From CAMLOF01 sp041913045 (lineage in GTDB: Bacteria > Pseudomonadota > Gammaproteobacteria > Burkholderiales > Burkholderiaceae_C), in assembly GCA_041913045.1 (NCBI GenBank), contig JAYSGB010000002.1, forward strand, positions 62,001 through 126,000: 64,000 bases of DNA, read 5' to 3'. Position 1 is the stretch's first letter. Each line of letters begins with the position of its first letter. Positions 16,067 through 25,740 of the stretch are shown here, piece by piece. Both the position numbers and the translations under genes were made by a program. The notes beneath the pieces are model-generated. The model was given only the letters and a program-made list of their open reading frames with translations, was not told the DNA's origin and made no database searches.

Positions 16067-17281
16067 TCAGCGGCTCAGGCGACGGGCAATCTCGGCCACC
16101 AGTTGGCGCGCCAGAACCAGCTTGGGGCCGTGCGGCAATTCCTTCGTGCCGCCGGCGTCCACCAGCAGCAGTGCGTTGTCGTCACGCCCAAAGGTGGCCG
16201 GGCCGATGTTGCCCACCAGCAGCGGCACGCCTTTGCGCTCGCGCTTGGCTTGTGCGTGTGCAGCAAGGTCGTGGCTCTCGGCGGCAAAGCCCACGCAGTA
16301 CAGGGCGCCTTCGCGGGCACGCGGGCTTGCGGCCACGCCCGCCAAAATGTCCGGGTTCTCCACAAACGCCAAGGCAGGCGGCAAGCCACTGCCATCCTTC
16401 TTGATCTTTTGCCCGGCAGCGCTGGCCGGGCGCCAGTCAGCCACGGCAGCGGCGGCCACAAAAATGGAGGCACGCTCCACTTCGGCCTGCACCGCTGCCT
16501 GCATCTGCAAGGCGCACTGCACGTCAACGCGGCGAACACCGCGCGGCGTGGGCAAGTGCACAGGGCCTGCCACCAAGGTCACTTCAGCCCCGGCCTCGCG
16601 GGCGGCGCGCGCCACGGCAAAACCCATCTTGCCGCTGCTGTGGTTAGTAATGCCCCGCACCGGGTCGATCGCCTCGAAGGTGGGCCCTGCCGTCACCAGC
16701 ACGTGCTGCCCAGCCAGCACCTTGGGCTGGAAATGCGCAATCAGCTCTTCCAGCAACTCCTGGGGCTCCAGCATGCGGCCGTCGCCCACCTCGCCACAGG
16801 CCTGGTCCCCCTGGCCTACAGGCAGCACCACGGCGCCGTCTGCACGCAACTGCGCTGCGTTGCGCTGGGTGGCAGGGTGCGCCCACATCTCGCGGTTCAT
16901 GGCCGGGGCCAGCAGCAAGGGCGTGCGGTCGAGCGGGCGCGCCAGGCAGGTCAGTGTCAGCAGGTCGGCAGCGCGGCCCTGGGCCAGCTGGGCCATCAGG
17001 TCGGCGCTGGCGGGGGCAATCAGTATCGCGTCCGGTTCGCGCCCCAAGCGGATGTGCGGCATGTTGTTGGGCTCGCTGGCGTCCCACTGGCTCAGCAGCA
17101 CGGGCCGGTTGCTCAGGGCCTGCATCGTCACCGGGGTGATGAACTGCGTGGCAGCCTCGGTCATCACCACCTGGACGCTAGCCCCGGCCTTCACCAGCAG
17201 GCGGCACAGTTCGGCCGACTTGTAGCAGGCAATGCCCCCCGAGAGGCCCAGGACGATGTGTTTTCCGGCAAGGTCTTCCAT
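16067..17281 (-). CDS. coaBC: Bifunctional phosphopantothenoylcysteine decarboxylase / phosphopantothenate-cysteine ligase
   Basis: A 404-aa enzyme of coenzyme A synthesis, making 4'-phosphopantetheine from 4'-phosphopantothenate, CTP and cysteine. The N-terminal flavoprotein half (CoaC) shows GLSGGIACYKSAEL, a TPASADLMAQLA-like segment and the substrate-recognition clamp APAMNREMW. The C-terminal half (CoaB) starts VLVTAGPTFEAIDPVRGITN and SSGKMG. ATG at 17281 is chosen because it puts the flavoprotein motif at the usual distance from the N-terminus. It lies 41 bases after the Kef-type antiporter gene on the same strand. Confidence 0.95.
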   Translation of the reverse strand: MEDLAGKHIVLGLSGGIACYKSAELCRLLVKAGASVQVVMTEAATQFITPVTMQALSNRPVLLSQWDASEPNNMPHIRLGREPDAILIAPASADLMAQLAQGRAADLLTLTCLARPLDRTPLLLAPAMNREMWAHPATQRNAAQLRADGAVVLPVGQGDQACGEVGDGRMLEPQELLEELIAHFQPKVLAGQHVLVTAGPTFEAIDPVRGITNHSSGKMGFAVARAAREAGAEVTLVAGPVHLPTPRGVRRVDVQCALQMQAAVQAEVERASIFVAAAAVADWRPASAAGQKIKKDGSGLPPALAFVENPDILAGVAASPRAREGALYCVGFAAESHDLAAHAQAKRERKGVPLLVGNIGPATFGRDDNALLLVDAGGTKELPHGPKLVLARQLVAEIARRLSR

Positions 17282-17322
17282 GGGCGGGAATGTACCACTG
17301 GCGCTCGGCCCGCACAGGCCGA

Positions 17323-19092
17323 TCACGACGGTTTGGACTCGTCCCTCTCCACCGCCAGCAGCGCCTTCAAATCCTCACGGCCGCGCTGGGTGATGCTGAG
17401 CAACGCCTCCCTGTCACCGCGGACCTTCAGCGCCGCATCCAGCAGCGACATGTCGTGGTTCTCGAAATGCCTCACGATGGTTGCCGCCCTGTCGGGTGTC
17501 TCTCCCAAAGCCAGCAGCGACTGGCGAGCGGCCTCCAGCGAGGAGTGAAAGGTCTCCCTGATGGGTTGCAGACCGCGCTCGCGCAACTCGAACGCATCGG
17601 TGCGGCTGCGCGCCCGCACCACCACCGGCACGTTCGGCCAACGCTGCCGCACCACATCTGCCATGGTCAACGCCGCCTGCGGGTCGTTCACCGCAATCAC
17701 CAGCAACCGCGCCTGGGCAATGCCTGCCTCCTCCAGCAGATCCAGCCTGGCAGCGTCGCCGTAGTAGCACTTCCATCCGAACTCCCGCATCAGCTCCACC
17801 TGGTCCGGGTCGTTGTCGATGAGCGTTGCCGGGACACCATGCGCCATCAACACCCGCCCCACCACCTGCCCGAACCGGCCAAACCCGGCAATGATCACCC
17901 CGTTGGTCTCGTCAATGGCCTCGCGTGGGCGCTCACCACAGTCCATCTTCACGAAACGCTGGTGCAACACCAACAGCAAAGGCGTGCAAAGCATGGACAC
18001 CGCCACGACGGCGTTCAGCAGATCGTAGGTTGGGCGCGTCAGCAGGTTCTGGCTCAATGCCGCACCGAAGATCACAAACGCGAACTCCCCCACCTGCGAC
18101 AGCGCCACGGCCATCAACAGCGCCTCGCGGTTCTTCAACGCAAAGGCCCTACCCAAACCAAACAGAACGGCCCCCTTGGCAGCCACCACCAGCAATGCCA
18201 GGCCCACGATGGTGCCAGGTTCACGCGCCAGCAGCGACACGTCCACCGACATGCCCACGGCAATGAAGAACAGCCCCAGCATCAGCCCCTTCACCGGCTC
18301 AATGTCCAGGCGCAGCTCGTAGCGGTATTCCGAACCGGCCAGCAGCACGCCCGCCAGAAACGTCCCCAGCGCCATCGACAGGCCCACCGACTGCACCGCC
18401 ATGGCCACGCCAATCACCAGCAAGAGCGAAAAGGCAAAGAAGATCTCGCGCATCCCTGTGCGGGCCACGATCCGCATCACAGGGTTGAGCACCGTCCGGC
18501 TCGCCAGAACAATGGCCGCGATCACCGCCAGCGCCTTGGGCACAGCCCAGACGTCAAAGCCATCGGATGATGCGGCTGGTGCAATCAATGCCAGCAGAAT
18601 GAACAGCGGAATGACCGACAGGTCCTGGAACAGCAGCACCGCGAAAGACGATTGCCCACCGGGTGAGCCCAGGAGCTTTTTCTCCTCCAGCGAAGCCAGG
18701 CCAATGGCCGTCGAGGACATCGCAATGCCCGCGCCCGCCACGGCAGCCATCTGCCAGGGCAGGCCCGCCAGCGTCAACGCCAGCATGACCAGGGCCAAGG
18801 TGCCCGCCACCTGCAGCCCGCCCAGGCCGAACAGGGGTTTGCGCAGGGCCCACACTTTTTCCGGCTCCAGCTCCAGGCCCACCAGAAACAACAGCAACAC
18901 GACGCCAAATTCGGCAAAGTGCAAAACGTGTTCGGGGTCCGTCACCAGCCTCAGCGCATACGGTCCGATCAGAATGCCCGCGATCAGATAACCCAGCACC
19001 GACCCCAAGCCCAGCCGCTTGGACAACGGAACGGCCAACACCGCAGCGGCAAGGTAAACCGCCGCTTGAGCGAGAAACGCGGTAGAGCCCAT
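17323..19092 (-). CDS. Kef-type monovalent cation:proton antiporter (CPA2) with RCK domain
   Basis: A 589-aa inner-membrane protein. About 380 residues form 12 or so transmembrane helices of the Na/H-exchanger CPA2 fold (LGYLIAGILIGPYAL, SSTAIGLASLEE, ALSQVGEFAFVI). The C-terminal part is a TrkA-N/RCK domain starting NGVIIAGFGRFGQVVGRVL near 405, which binds NAD(H). Architecture is that of KefB/KefC and YbaL, which exchange K+ for H+ and in Escherichia coli are gated by glutathione adducts. No KefF/KefG ancillary gene is adjacent. Whether glutathione gates this one is unknown. Confidence 0.88.
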   Translation of the reverse strand: MGSTAFLAQAAVYLAAAVLAVPLSKRLGLGSVLGYLIAGILIGPYALRLVTDPEHVLHFAEFGVVLLLFLVGLELEPEKVWALRKPLFGLGGLQVAGTLALVMLALTLAGLPWQMAAVAGAGIAMSSTAIGLASLEEKKLLGSPGGQSSFAVLLFQDLSVIPLFILLALIAPAASSDGFDVWAVPKALAVIAAIVLASRTVLNPVMRIVARTGMREIFFAFSLLLVIGVAMAVQSVGLSMALGTFLAGVLLAGSEYRYELRLDIEPVKGLMLGLFFIAVGMSVDVSLLAREPGTIVGLALLVVAAKGAVLFGLGRAFALKNREALLMAVALSQVGEFAFVIFGAALSQNLLTRPTYDLLNAVVAVSMLCTPLLLVLHQRFVKMDCGERPREAIDETNGVIIAGFGRFGQVVGRVLMAHGVPATLIDNDPDQVELMREFGWKCYYGDAARLDLLEEAGIAQARLLVIAVNDPQAALTMADVVRQRWPNVPVVVRARSRTDAFELRERGLQPIRETFHSSLEAARQSLLALGETPDRAATIVRHFENHDMSLLDAALKVRGDREALLSITQRGREDLKALLAVERDESKPS

Positions 19093-19204
19093 GAAAACCC
19101 CGGCTGATCAAAACCATGCAGTTTAGTGCGGGGCCACCGCCGCCCATGCCCCCCTTATCCCAGGGTCGGAATCACTTCGTAACCCGTCGGCAGGTCACGG
19201 CTTT

Positions 19205-19210
19205 TATAAT
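19205..19210 (+). promoter_or_regulatory. -10 element upstream of pyrG
   Basis: TATAAT 44 bases upstream of the pyrG ATG. No good -35 hexamer is seen 16-18 bases before it, so recognition may depend on an extended element. The predicted leader is about 35 bases. Confidence 0.4.
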
Positions 19211-19253
19211 CGGCATTTCCTCTCCTGCGGACCTGCAAAGGTTCGTCTGCGAC

Positions 19254-20906
19254 ATGACCAAATTTGTGTTCGTTACCGGCGGCGTGGTGTCCTCATTGGG
19301 CAAGGGCATCGCCTCCGCTTCGCTGGCTGCGCTGCTCGAATCGCGCGGCCTCAAAGTCACCCTCATCAAGCTCGACCCCTACCTCAACGTGGATCCGGGC
19401 ACCATGAGCCCGTTCCAGCACGGCGAGGTGTTCGTCACCGACGACGGCGCCGAGACCGACCTGGACCTGGGCCACTACGAGCGCTTCATCAACACCCGGA
19501 TGAAGAAGGCCAACAACTTCACCACGGGCCAGATCTACAAGTCCGTGCTGGAAAAGGAACGCCGCGGCGACTACCTGGGCAAGACCGTGCAGGTCATTCC
19601 CCACGTCACCAACGAAATCCAGGAATTCGTCAAGCGCGGCGCGGGCATCGGCACGCCCGACGCGGTCGATGTCGCCATCGTCGAGATCGGCGGCACCGTG
19701 GGCGACATCGAGTCCCTGCCCTTCCTGGAGGCGGTGCGTCAGCTCAGCCTGCGCATGGGCCCCAACAACGCGGCCTTCGTGCACCTCACCTACGTGCCCT
19801 GGATCGCCGCCGCTGGCGAGCTCAAGACCAAGCCCACGCAGCACACCGTGCAGAAGATGCGCGAGATCGGCATCCAGCCCGACGCGCTGCTGTGCCGCGC
19901 CGACCGCGTCATCCCCGACGACGAGCGCGAGAAGATCAGCCTCTTCACCAACGTCGCGCAATGGGGCGTCATCTCCATGCCCGACGTGGACACCATCTAC
20001 AAGGTGCCGCGCGTGCTGCACGAACAGGGGCTCGACGGCCTCATCTGCGACAAGCTGCGCCTGAACACCCCGCCCGCCAACCTCAAGCGCTGGGACGACC
20101 TGGTCTACGAGGTGGAACACCCGCAGGGCAAGGTGCAGATCGCCATGGTCGGCAAGTACGTGGACCTGTCCGACAGCTACAAGTCGCTCAACGAAGCGCT
20201 GCGCCACGCGGGCATGAAGAACCACGTCAAGGCCGAGATCACCTACATCGACTCCGAGACGCTCACGCCCGACAACGTTGCCAAGGAGCTGGGCCGCTTC
20301 GACGCCATCCTGGTGCCTGGCGGCTTCGGCAAGCGCGGCACCGAGGGCAAGATTGCCGCCGCCCGCTACGCCCGCGAGAACAAGGTACCCTACCTGGGCA
20401 TCTGCCTGGGCATGCAGGTTGCCACCATCGAGTTCGCGCGCCACGTGGCAGGCCTGGCCAACGCCAACTCCACCGAGTTCGACCCCACCACGCCGCATCC
20501 TGTCATCGCCCTCATCGACGAATGGCAGGACGCTGACGGCTCCATACAGAAGCGCGACGCCAACTCCGACCTGGGCGGCACCATGCGCCTGGGCGCGCAA
20601 AGCTCCGACGTGGCTGCTGGCACGCTGGCGTACAGCATCTACGGCCCTGTGGTCACCGAGCGCCACCGCCACCGCTACGAAGCCAACACCCAGTACCTGG
20701 ACGCACTGCGCAAGGCTGGCCTCGTCATCTCCGCGCTCACCCAGCGCGAACAGCTGACCGAGATCGTCGAACTGCCGCAGAACGTTCACCCCTGGTACAT
20801 GGGCGTGCAGTTCCACCCCGAGTTCAAGTCCACGCCCTGGGACGGCCACCCGCTGTTCAACGCCTTCGTGAAGGCGGGTCTGGACCAGCACGCACGCAAA
20901 GGCTGA
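19254..20906 (+). CDS. pyrG: CTP synthase
   Basis: A 550-aa enzyme converting UTP to CTP with glutamine and ATP. N-terminal synthetase domain: KFVFVTGGVVSSLGKG (P-loop) and LIKLDPYLNVDPGTMSP. C-terminal class I glutamine amidotransferase: catalytic Cys in YLGICLGMQ near residue 387, and His/Glu in GVQFHPEFKS near 521. ATG at 19254 puts the conserved MTKFVFVTGG at the N-terminus. First gene of pyrG-kdsA-DUF1330-eno-ftsB-orf, a conserved betaproteobacterial order; kdsA starts four bases after the stop. Confidence 0.98.
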   Translation: MTKFVFVTGGVVSSLGKGIASASLAALLESRGLKVTLIKLDPYLNVDPGTMSPFQHGEVFVTDDGAETDLDLGHYERFINTRMKKANNFTTGQIYKSVLEKERRGDYLGKTVQVIPHVTNEIQEFVKRGAGIGTPDAVDVAIVEIGGTVGDIESLPFLEAVRQLSLRMGPNNAAFVHLTYVPWIAAAGELKTKPTQHTVQKMREIGIQPDALLCRADRVIPDDEREKISLFTNVAQWGVISMPDVDTIYKVPRVLHEQGLDGLICDKLRLNTPPANLKRWDDLVYEVEHPQGKVQIAMVGKYVDLSDSYKSLNEALRHAGMKNHVKAEITYIDSETLTPDNVAKELGRFDAILVPGGFGKRGTEGKIAAARYARENKVPYLGICLGMQVATIEFARHVAGLANANSTEFDPTTPHPVIALIDEWQDADGSIQKRDANSDLGGTMRLGAQSSDVAAGTLAYSIYGPVVTERHRHRYEANTQYLDALRKAGLVISALTQREQLTEIVELPQNVHPWYMGVQFHPEFKSTPWDGHPLFNAFVKAGLDQHARKG

Positions 20907-20910
20907 AGCC

Positions 20911-21771
<861 letters not shown>

Positions 21772-21787
21772 CACCGGAAAGCCCCCC

Positions 21788-22096
21788 ATGCCCAGCGCGT
21801 ACATCATCGTTGACATGCAGATCTCCAACCCGGAGCAATACAAGCAGTACATGGCGCAGGCACCCGCTGCGGTCAAGGCTGCTGGCGGTGAATACCTGGT
21901 GCGCGGCGGGCGTTTCGAGGTGATGGAAGGCAACTGGAACCCGGCACGCATAGCCATGCTGCGCTTTCCCAGCTTCGAGCAGGCCAAGGCCTTCTACGAC
22001 GGCGAAATGTACCGCCAGGCGCGAGCCCAGCGGGATGGCGCCACCCAGTTCTTCAACATGATCCTGGTCGAGGGCGTTGCAGAGCCCGTTTTCTGA
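21788..22096 (+). CDS. DUF1330 family protein
   Basis: A 102-aa soluble protein with the dimeric alpha-beta barrel pattern of DUF1330: AYIIVDMQISNPEQYKQYM, GGEYLVRGG, NPARIAMLRFPSFEQAKAFY. Proteins of this family have no settled function; some resemble small dimeric stress or degradative enzymes. It sits between kdsA (16 bases) and eno (38 bases) in the same direction, so it is probably an operon member. Confidence 0.88.
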   Translation: MPSAYIIVDMQISNPEQYKQYMAQAPAAVKAAGGEYLVRGGRFEVMEGNWNPARIAMLRFPSFEQAKAFYDGEMYRQARAQRDGATQFFNMILVEGVAEPVF

Positions 22097-22134
22097 CCTG
22101 GAAACAACAACAAACCCCATACCGAAAGGAAACC

Positions 22135-23418
22135 ATGAGCGCAATCGTTGATATCGTCGGCCGCGAAGTGCTGGACAGCCGAGGCAACCCCACCGTCGAG
22201 TGCGACGTTCTGCTGGAAAGCGGCGTGATGGGCCGTGCCGCCGTGCCGTCCGGCGCCTCCACTGGCAGCCGCGAGGCCATCGAACTGCGCGACGGTGACA
22301 AGAGCCGCTACCTGGGCAAGGGCGTGCTCAAGGCTGTTGAACACATCAACACCGAAATCAGCGAAGCCGTGCTCGGCCTGGACGCCTCCGAGCAAGCCTT
22401 CCTGGACAAGACCCTGATCGACCTGGACGGCACCGAGAACAAGAGCCGCCTGGGCGCCAACGCCATGTTGGCCGTCTCCATGGCCGTGGCCCGTGCCGCC
22501 GCCGAAGAAGCCGGTCTGCCGCTGTACCGCTACTTCGGCGGCAGCACCAGCATGCAAATGCCCGTGCCGATGATGAACGTCATCAACGGTGGCGCGCACG
22601 CCAACAACAACCTCGACCTGCAGGAATTCATGATCCTGCCCGTGGGCGCACCCAGCTTCCGCGAGGCCCTGCGTTGGGGTGCCGAGGTTTTCCACGCGCT
22701 CAAGAAGATCATCCACGACAAGGGTATGAGCACCGCCGTGGGCGACGAGGGCGGCTTCGCCCCCTCCGTGGCCAACCACGAAGCAGCCATCCAGCTGATC
22801 CTCGAAGCCATCGACAAGGCTGGCTACGTCGCCGGTGAACAAATCGCCCTGGGCCTGGACTGCGCCGCCAGCGAGTTCTACAAGGACGGCAAGTACCACC
22901 TGGAGGGCGAAGGCCTGGTGCTGTCCGCCGAAGAGTGGACCAACATCCTGGCCACCTGGTGCGACAAGTACCCCATCATCTCCATCGAAGACGGCATGCA
23001 TGAAGGTGACTGGGCGGGCTGGAAACACCTGACCGAGCGCCTTGGCAACAAGGTCCAACTGGTGGGCGACGACCTGTTCGTCACCAACACCAAGATCCTG
23101 AAGGAAGGCATCAGCAAGGGCATTGCCAACTCCATCCTCATCAAGATCAACCAGATCGGCACGCTGACCGAGACCTTCGCCGCCATCGAGATGGCCAAGC
23201 GCGCAGGCTACACCGCCGTCATCAGCCACCGCTCCGGCGAAACCGAAGACTCCACCATCGCCGACATCGCCGTGGGTCTGAACGCTGGTCAGATCAAGAC
23301 CGGCTCCATGAGCCGTTCCGACCGCATGGCCAAGTACAACCAGCTCCTGCGCATTGAAGAGGACCTGGGTGACGTGGCAAGCTACCCCGGCCGCGACGCG
23401 TTCTACAACCTGCGCTGA
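22135..23418 (+). CDS. eno: Enolase
   Basis: A 427-aa glycolytic enzyme interconverting 2-phosphoglycerate and phosphoenolpyruvate. Signature: LIKINQIGTLTET near 338, with SHRSGETEDSTIADIAVG following. Mg2+ ligands are in ALGLDCAASEF, SIEDGMHEGDW and VGDDLFVTN; catalytic Glu in GDEGGFAPS. The length is that of the family. A purine-rich GAAAGGAAACC site precedes the ATG. Followed after 17 bases by ftsB, as in many proteobacteria. Confidence 0.98.
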   Translation: MSAIVDIVGREVLDSRGNPTVECDVLLESGVMGRAAVPSGASTGSREAIELRDGDKSRYLGKGVLKAVEHINTEISEAVLGLDASEQAFLDKTLIDLDGTENKSRLGANAMLAVSMAVARAAAEEAGLPLYRYFGGSTSMQMPVPMMNVINGGAHANNNLDLQEFMILPVGAPSFREALRWGAEVFHALKKIIHDKGMSTAVGDEGGFAPSVANHEAAIQLILEAIDKAGYVAGEQIALGLDCAASEFYKDGKYHLEGEGLVLSAEEWTNILATWCDKYPIISIEDGMHEGDWAGWKHLTERLGNKVQLVGDDLFVTNTKILKEGISKGIANSILIKINQIGTLTETFAAIEMAKRAGYTAVISHRSGETEDSTIADIAVGLNAGQIKTGSMSRSDRMAKYNQLLRIEEDLGDVASYPGRDAFYNLR

Positions 23419-23435
23419 TAAACCAGCAAGGCCGC

Positions 23436-23726
23436 ATGACCATGGGCGCCCGCTTTGTCGCGGTCTTGCTGCTGGTGCTGCTGGGCATTGTTCATGCCCA
23501 ACTGTGGTGGGGGCGCGGAAGCGTCCCTCAGGTGAACGGCCTGCGCCAGGAGCTGGCCGAGCAGGAAAAGGCCAACGCCGAAGCCCGCCAACGCAACGAA
23601 CAATTGGCCAGCGAAGTGCGCGATCTGCGCGAGGGGCTGGACATGGTCGAGGAAATGGCGCGTCATGAACTGGGCATGGTCAAACCCAACGAGATATTCG
23701 TTCAGGTGGCCAAGCCCAAGCCATGA
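23436..23726 (+). CDS. ftsB: Cell division protein FtsB
   Basis: A 96-aa single-span protein: short N-terminus, transmembrane helix (about 7-24), then a periplasmic coiled coil rich in Glu, Gln and Arg (NGLRQELAEQEKANAEARQ) and the conserved MVEEMARHELGMVKPNEIF tail. FtsB pairs with FtsL and FtsQ to activate septal peptidoglycan synthesis. Its position downstream of eno is typical. The stop codon overlaps the start of the next gene (ATGA). Confidence 0.95.
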   Translation: MTMGARFVAVLLLVLLGIVHAQLWWGRGSVPQVNGLRQELAEQEKANAEARQRNEQLASEVRDLREGLDMVEEMARHELGMVKPNEIFVQVAKPKP

Positions 23727-24160
23727 CGGTCACCAACGGGTTGGTTTGCCTGGTGGGCGCCCCGGGCACCCGGCCCCAGGCTGTTGCCCAGGCTCTGACG
23801 GACCTTCAATCCGGCCTTCAATGCAAGGTTTTCACCTCACCAGGCGACTTCGGAGCCTTCAGGTCAGGTCAGGCGCAAGACTTGCCAACGGGCACGCGAA
23901 TATTGCTGCTCGCGCATGACACGCCCGCCCCTGCTGATGCACAGGCAGACGATGCTTGGCGTGCAGCACTCTGGAAGTCCCAGGTGCCACACCAGGTCAT
24001 TTACGGTACTGAAGAAACTTTGGTCACCCATGCCGCTCAGGCACTGGGGCTGCTGCCCATGCCCGCCAGGCGCACCATGGCACCCTGGGCCTGCGAAAAA
24101 TGCAGCGATCCGGACTGTGAACACCGGCTGTTCCAGGACCTGATCGCACAACGCCCCTGA
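23723..24160 (+). CDS. Uncharacterised protein with C-terminal cysteine cluster, coupled to ftsB
   Basis: A 145-aa protein whose ATG overlaps the ftsB stop codon, so it is probably translationally coupled. I do not recognise the family. The N-terminal half looks like an alpha/beta domain (GLVCLVGAPGTRPQAVAQAL, RILLLAHDTP) without a complete P-loop. The C-terminus has WACEKCSDPDCEHRLFQDL, a Cys-x2-Cys-x4-Cys-x-His cluster that could bind zinc. No signal peptide or membrane helix is visible. Base composition matches the neighbours. Confidence 0.75.
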   Translation: MTVTNGLVCLVGAPGTRPQAVAQALTDLQSGLQCKVFTSPGDFGAFRSGQAQDLPTGTRILLLAHDTPAPADAQADDAWRAALWKSQVPHQVIYGTEETLVTHAAQALGLLPMPARRTMAPWACEKCSDPDCEHRLFQDLIAQRP

Positions 24161-24206
24161 AAAGCCTCAACCCGCCAAGCGCCGCCTGGCAGGCTGTGTA
24201 CACACC

Positions 24207-25187
24207 TCACTGCACCTGGGATGACCCAGGAGGCTGCTGCTGCCGCGACAGGAAAAGCCTCGCAGCATCCACAGCATCAAAGCGGTATTTCATGCCGCAG
24301 AAGTCGCAGCCCACCTCCACCTCGCCCCGCTCGGCCAGAACCGACTCCACCTCATCCACACCCAGCCCCTGCAACATGCCCGCCACGCGCTCACGCGAAC
24401 AGGTGCAGGAGAAACGCGGCTCCGGTGCGCCTTCGCCCGGCACAAAACGCATCAGCTTTTCCTGCCAGAACAGGCGGTGCAGGATGGTGTCTGCGTCCAG
24501 TTCCAGCAACTCCTCGCGCTTGAGGCTGGCGGCCAGCATGGCAATGCGGTTGAAGTCCTCGTTGTGCCCCAGCTGATCCTCTTCGGCCCGGGTGGCGGCA
24601 GTGCCAGACAGATTGGCCTCCCCCATGGCAGGAATCCTCTGGATGAGCAAACCCGCTGCCATGTGCTCATTGGCTGCCAGCACCAGCTTGGTGTCGAGCT
24701 GCTCACTCTGCAGCATGTAGTGCTCCAGCACGTCGCTCATGCGCTCCAGCTTTTCGTGGCGAGCACCGGTCAGTGGAACCACACCCTGGTAAGGCTGCTG
24801 CCCGGGCATGCGGTCCTTCGGGTCCAGCGTGATCGCACACCGCCCTTGCCCGTTGACGTTCACCAGGTGGCTCAGCGGCACACCTTCAGCCACCTCCCCG
24901 GCGACTTTGGCCGTCGCCCGGAAGCCAAAATCTGGCTGCACCTCGGCCACCGCGAGCTTCACCGGCCCGTCGCCAAAAATCTGCAGCACCAGGGAACCGT
25001 TGAACTTGATGTTGCCCTGCATCAGCACCGCCGCGGCAGACATTTCACCCAGGAGTTCACGGACCGCTTGCGGATAGGAGCCAGCTTGCTCATGACGGCG
25101 CAACACCTCTTGCCAGCCGTCGGTCAACCTCACCAGCATGCCGCGAACAGGCATGCCCTCGAACAAAAATTTATGCAATTCAGACAC
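24207..25187 (-). CDS. hslO: Redox-regulated chaperone Hsp33
   Basis: A 326-aa cytoplasmic chaperone switched on by oxidation. The N-terminal domain shows the GTAATRAEEDQLGHNEDFNR-type region and GNIKFNGSLVLQIFGDGP. The C-terminal zinc switch is FSCTCSRER (Cys-x-Cys), about 30 residues, then CDFCG (Cys-x2-Cys). Reduction with zinc bound keeps it inactive; oxidation releases zinc and exposes the substrate-binding site. Downstream of the gamma-carbonic-anhydrase gene by 13 bases on the same strand. Confidence 0.95.
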   Translation of the reverse strand: MSELHKFLFEGMPVRGMLVRLTDGWQEVLRRHEQAGSYPQAVRELLGEMSAAAVLMQGNIKFNGSLVLQIFGDGPVKLAVAEVQPDFGFRATAKVAGEVAEGVPLSHLVNVNGQGRCAITLDPKDRMPGQQPYQGVVPLTGARHEKLERMSDVLEHYMLQSEQLDTKLVLAANEHMAAGLLIQRIPAMGEANLSGTAATRAEEDQLGHNEDFNRIAMLAASLKREELLELDADTILHRLFWQEKLMRFVPGEGAPEPRFSCTCSRERVAGMLQGLGVDEVESVLAERGEVEVGCDFCGMKYRFDAVDAARLFLSRQQQPPGSSQVQ

Positions 25188-25200
25188 TGGCCCTGGCCTT

Positions 25201-25725
25201 TCAGGTCAATTTTTTCAGGCCAGCCTGGTATCGGCGGGCATTCTCTATGTAGTGCTGCGCGCTGCGGCGCAAGCCTTCAATCTGTTCCGGCGTCAATTGG
25301 CGCACCACCTTGGCAGGGCTGCCCAAAATCATCGACCCGTCAGGAAACTCCTTGCCCTCGGTGACCAGCGAACCCGCTCCCACCAGGCAGTTCCTGCCGA
25401 TCTTCGCGCCATTGAGCACCACCGCGCCAATGCCGATGAGCGATTCGTCACCAATGGTGCAGCCGTGCAGCATCACTTGGTGGCCCACAGTCACGTTGTC
25501 ACCAATGGTCAAAGGAAACCCCTTGTCCGCGTGCAGCACGCTGGCATCCTGGATGTTGCTGCCCTTGCCCACGGTGATGTTGTCGGTGTCGCCACGGATG
25601 ACTGTGCCGAACCACACGCTGCTGTCCTCGGCCAGGGTCACGCGGCCAATCACCTGCGCGCTGTCGGCCACAAAGGCGCTCGGGTGCACCTGCGGCACCA
25701 GATCGTCAAGTTGGTATGTGCTCAT
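25201..25725 (-). CDS. Gamma-carbonic-anhydrase-like hexapeptide-repeat protein
   Basis: A 174-aa left-handed beta-helix protein of the YrdA/PaaY type. Hexapeptide repeats run from about residue 12 to 130 (VIGRVTLAEDSSVWFG, VIRGDTDNITVG, NIQDASVLHADKG). Metal ligands fit His66 (LHAD) and the two histidines in GHQVMLHGC. The C-terminal helix ENARRYQAGLKKL is typical. Family members are carbonic anhydrases or thioesterases; the activity here cannot be fixed. The start (ATG 25725) is only 15 bases from the divergent DUF455 gene. Confidence 0.9.
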   Translation of the reverse strand: MSTYQLDDLVPQVHPSAFVADSAQVIGRVTLAEDSSVWFGTVIRGDTDNITVGKGSNIQDASVLHADKGFPLTIGDNVTVGHQVMLHGCTIGDESLIGIGAVVLNGAKIGRNCLVGAGSLVTEGKEFPDGSMILGSPAKVVRQLTPEQIEGLRRSAQHYIENARRYQAGLKKLT

Positions 25726-25740
25726 CCTTAGAATTGTAGG

